From NCBI GenBank assembly GCA_024403135.1, contig JAKSSK010000003.1:1-61988 (forward strand): a DNA stretch of 61,988 nucleotides. Direction: 5' to 3'. Positions 61,746-61,988 of this stretch are shown in pieces. Position 1 is the stretch's first letter; each line of letters starts with the position of its first letter. Source of the DNA: Clostridia bacterium (GTDB lineage Bacteria; Bacillota; Clostridia; Peptostreptococcales; Anaerovoracaceae). Below the pieces are notes generated by a model. It was not told where the DNA came from. It ran no database searches and saw nothing but the letters and a program-made list of their open reading frames with translations. The translations under genes were made by a program, and so were the position numbers.

Positions 61746-61774
61746 ATTATACAAAATAATTTAAAATTATGCAA
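61746..61774 (-). promoter_or_regulatory. promoter of the SGNH protein 2 gene
   Basis: Minus-strand TTGCAT (61769-61774) and TATAAT (61746-61751) have 17-base spacing. The G9 tract lies 9 bases upstream of the -35. Confidence 0.7.
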
Positions 61775-61783
61775 CAGTTTTCA

Positions 61784-61792
61784 CCCCCCCCC
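61784..61792. repeat. C9/G9 homopolymer tract
   Basis: Nine consecutive C on the plus strand (G on the minus strand), in an otherwise AT-rich intergenic spacer directly upstream of the SGNH protein 2 promoter. Such tracts can change length during replication. Confidence 0.9.
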
Positions 61793-61845
61793 GAATGGCT
61801 ATAACCGTTGAAATTCCAATGCTTTTAAGAGATGGCATTAAAAAA

Positions 61846-61869
61846 GGGAGCATGAATATTTATGCTCCC
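61846..61869 (-). terminator. terminator of the glutamate synthase gene
   Basis: Minus-strand GGGAGCAT pairs with ATGCTCCC around an eight-base loop, followed by six T. Confidence 0.9.
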
Positions 61870-61884
61870 CTTAAATCGTATGAG

Positions 61885-61988
61885 TTATTTATTTTGGAAA
61901 AATTCTTCGATGCCCTTTGCACCTCTCTTGCCAGCTCCCATAGCCTTGATTACTGTTGCAGCGCCTGTTACAGCGTCTCCACCAGCAA
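61885..61988 (-). CDS. GltA/GltD-type NADPH-dependent glutamate synthase small subunit, C-terminus only
   Basis: Only the last 34 codons are in the window: AGGDAVTGAATVIKAMGAGK followed by RGAKGIEEFFQNK and a stop. The GGDAVTGAATVI segment is the NAD(P)-binding end of homotetrameric glutamate synthase small-subunit-like flavoproteins, which transfer electrons from NADPH. The start lies beyond the right edge. Related oxidoreductases share this end, so the exact subfamily is not certain. Confidence 0.8.
   Translation of the reverse strand, partial: AGGDAVTGAATVIKAMGAGKRGAKGIEEFFQNK

Noticed and set aside
1..61988. CRISPR array, prophage, insertion sequence or replication origin
   Set aside because: No spaced direct repeats, transposase or integrase motifs, phage genes or DnaA-box clusters were recognised.

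Overview
The window reads as a chromosomal segment of a low-to-moderate GC Gram-positive anaerobe of the class Clostridia. The evidence is CodY with HslUV, an IspH-ribosomal protein S1 fusion gene, a T-box-controlled IleRS of the IleRS2 type, a Mrp ATPase with an N-terminal Cys cluster, an HxlR regulator and a Gram-positive-type Tad pilus locus. Family-level placement (perhaps Peptostreptococcales / Family XIII relatives) is only a guess. No phage, transposase, CRISPR array or rRNA was seen. Most genes lie on the minus strand in tightly packed operons.

Layout, left to right. 0-0.3 kb: tRNA-Val, tRNA-Asp and a cut-off tRNA-Thr with their own promoter. 0.3-7 kb: operon topA-hslV-hslU-codY-hflX-yigZ, with a near-consensus CodY box in its leader. 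7-8.8 kb: dprA and a Cof-type HAD phosphatase. 8.9-13.6 kb (plus strand): trkA, two different trkH-type genes and a lipoprotein. 13.6-18.8 kb: rnr, ispH-rpsA fusion and rarA. 18.9-25.2 kb: a compact Tad (Flp) pilus locus with a 47-residue Flp pilin, several TadE-like and accessory proteins and no prepilin peptidase. 25.2-29.4 kb: a solitary AbrB-type regulator between two nearly identical terminators, tRNA-Arg abutting a DNA methyltransferase gene, ygiQ and a NUDIX hydrolase. 29.4-34.4 kb: a P-loop protein, rlmN and ileS with its T-box.

34.4-44 kb: a small membrane protein, a secreted 5'-nucleotidase, then the protein-quality-control run tig-clpP-clpX-lon followed by engB, a DUF1232 gene, hpt and pduL. 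44-49.5 kb: CYTH protein, xthA, a Cys-rich small protein, an NhaC-type antiporter and, divergently, deoC, a small membrane protein and an AEC transporter. 49.5-54.2 kb: a seven-gene operon hxlR-fcl-mrp-PAP2-flippase-like-pssA-psd that encodes a phosphatidylserine/phosphatidylethanolamine branch. 54.3-61.7 kb: four secreted proteins (two small paralogous helical ones and two large SGNH-hydrolase-like ones) with one AMP-forming acyl-CoA ligase; this is the least explained part of the window. The right edge holds the C-terminus of a GltA/GltD-type glutamate synthase small subunit.

The items I rate most worth a second look are: the secreted SGNH/helical-protein/acyl-ligase cluster, including a G9 tract beside one promoter; the TadE-like protein with two C-terminal His/Cys modules; the GXHH signature in IleRS; the tRNA-Arg placed directly after a methyltransferase stop codon; and the twin terminators flanking abrB. 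All functional statements are by motif recognition and remembered family knowledge; no database search was run.
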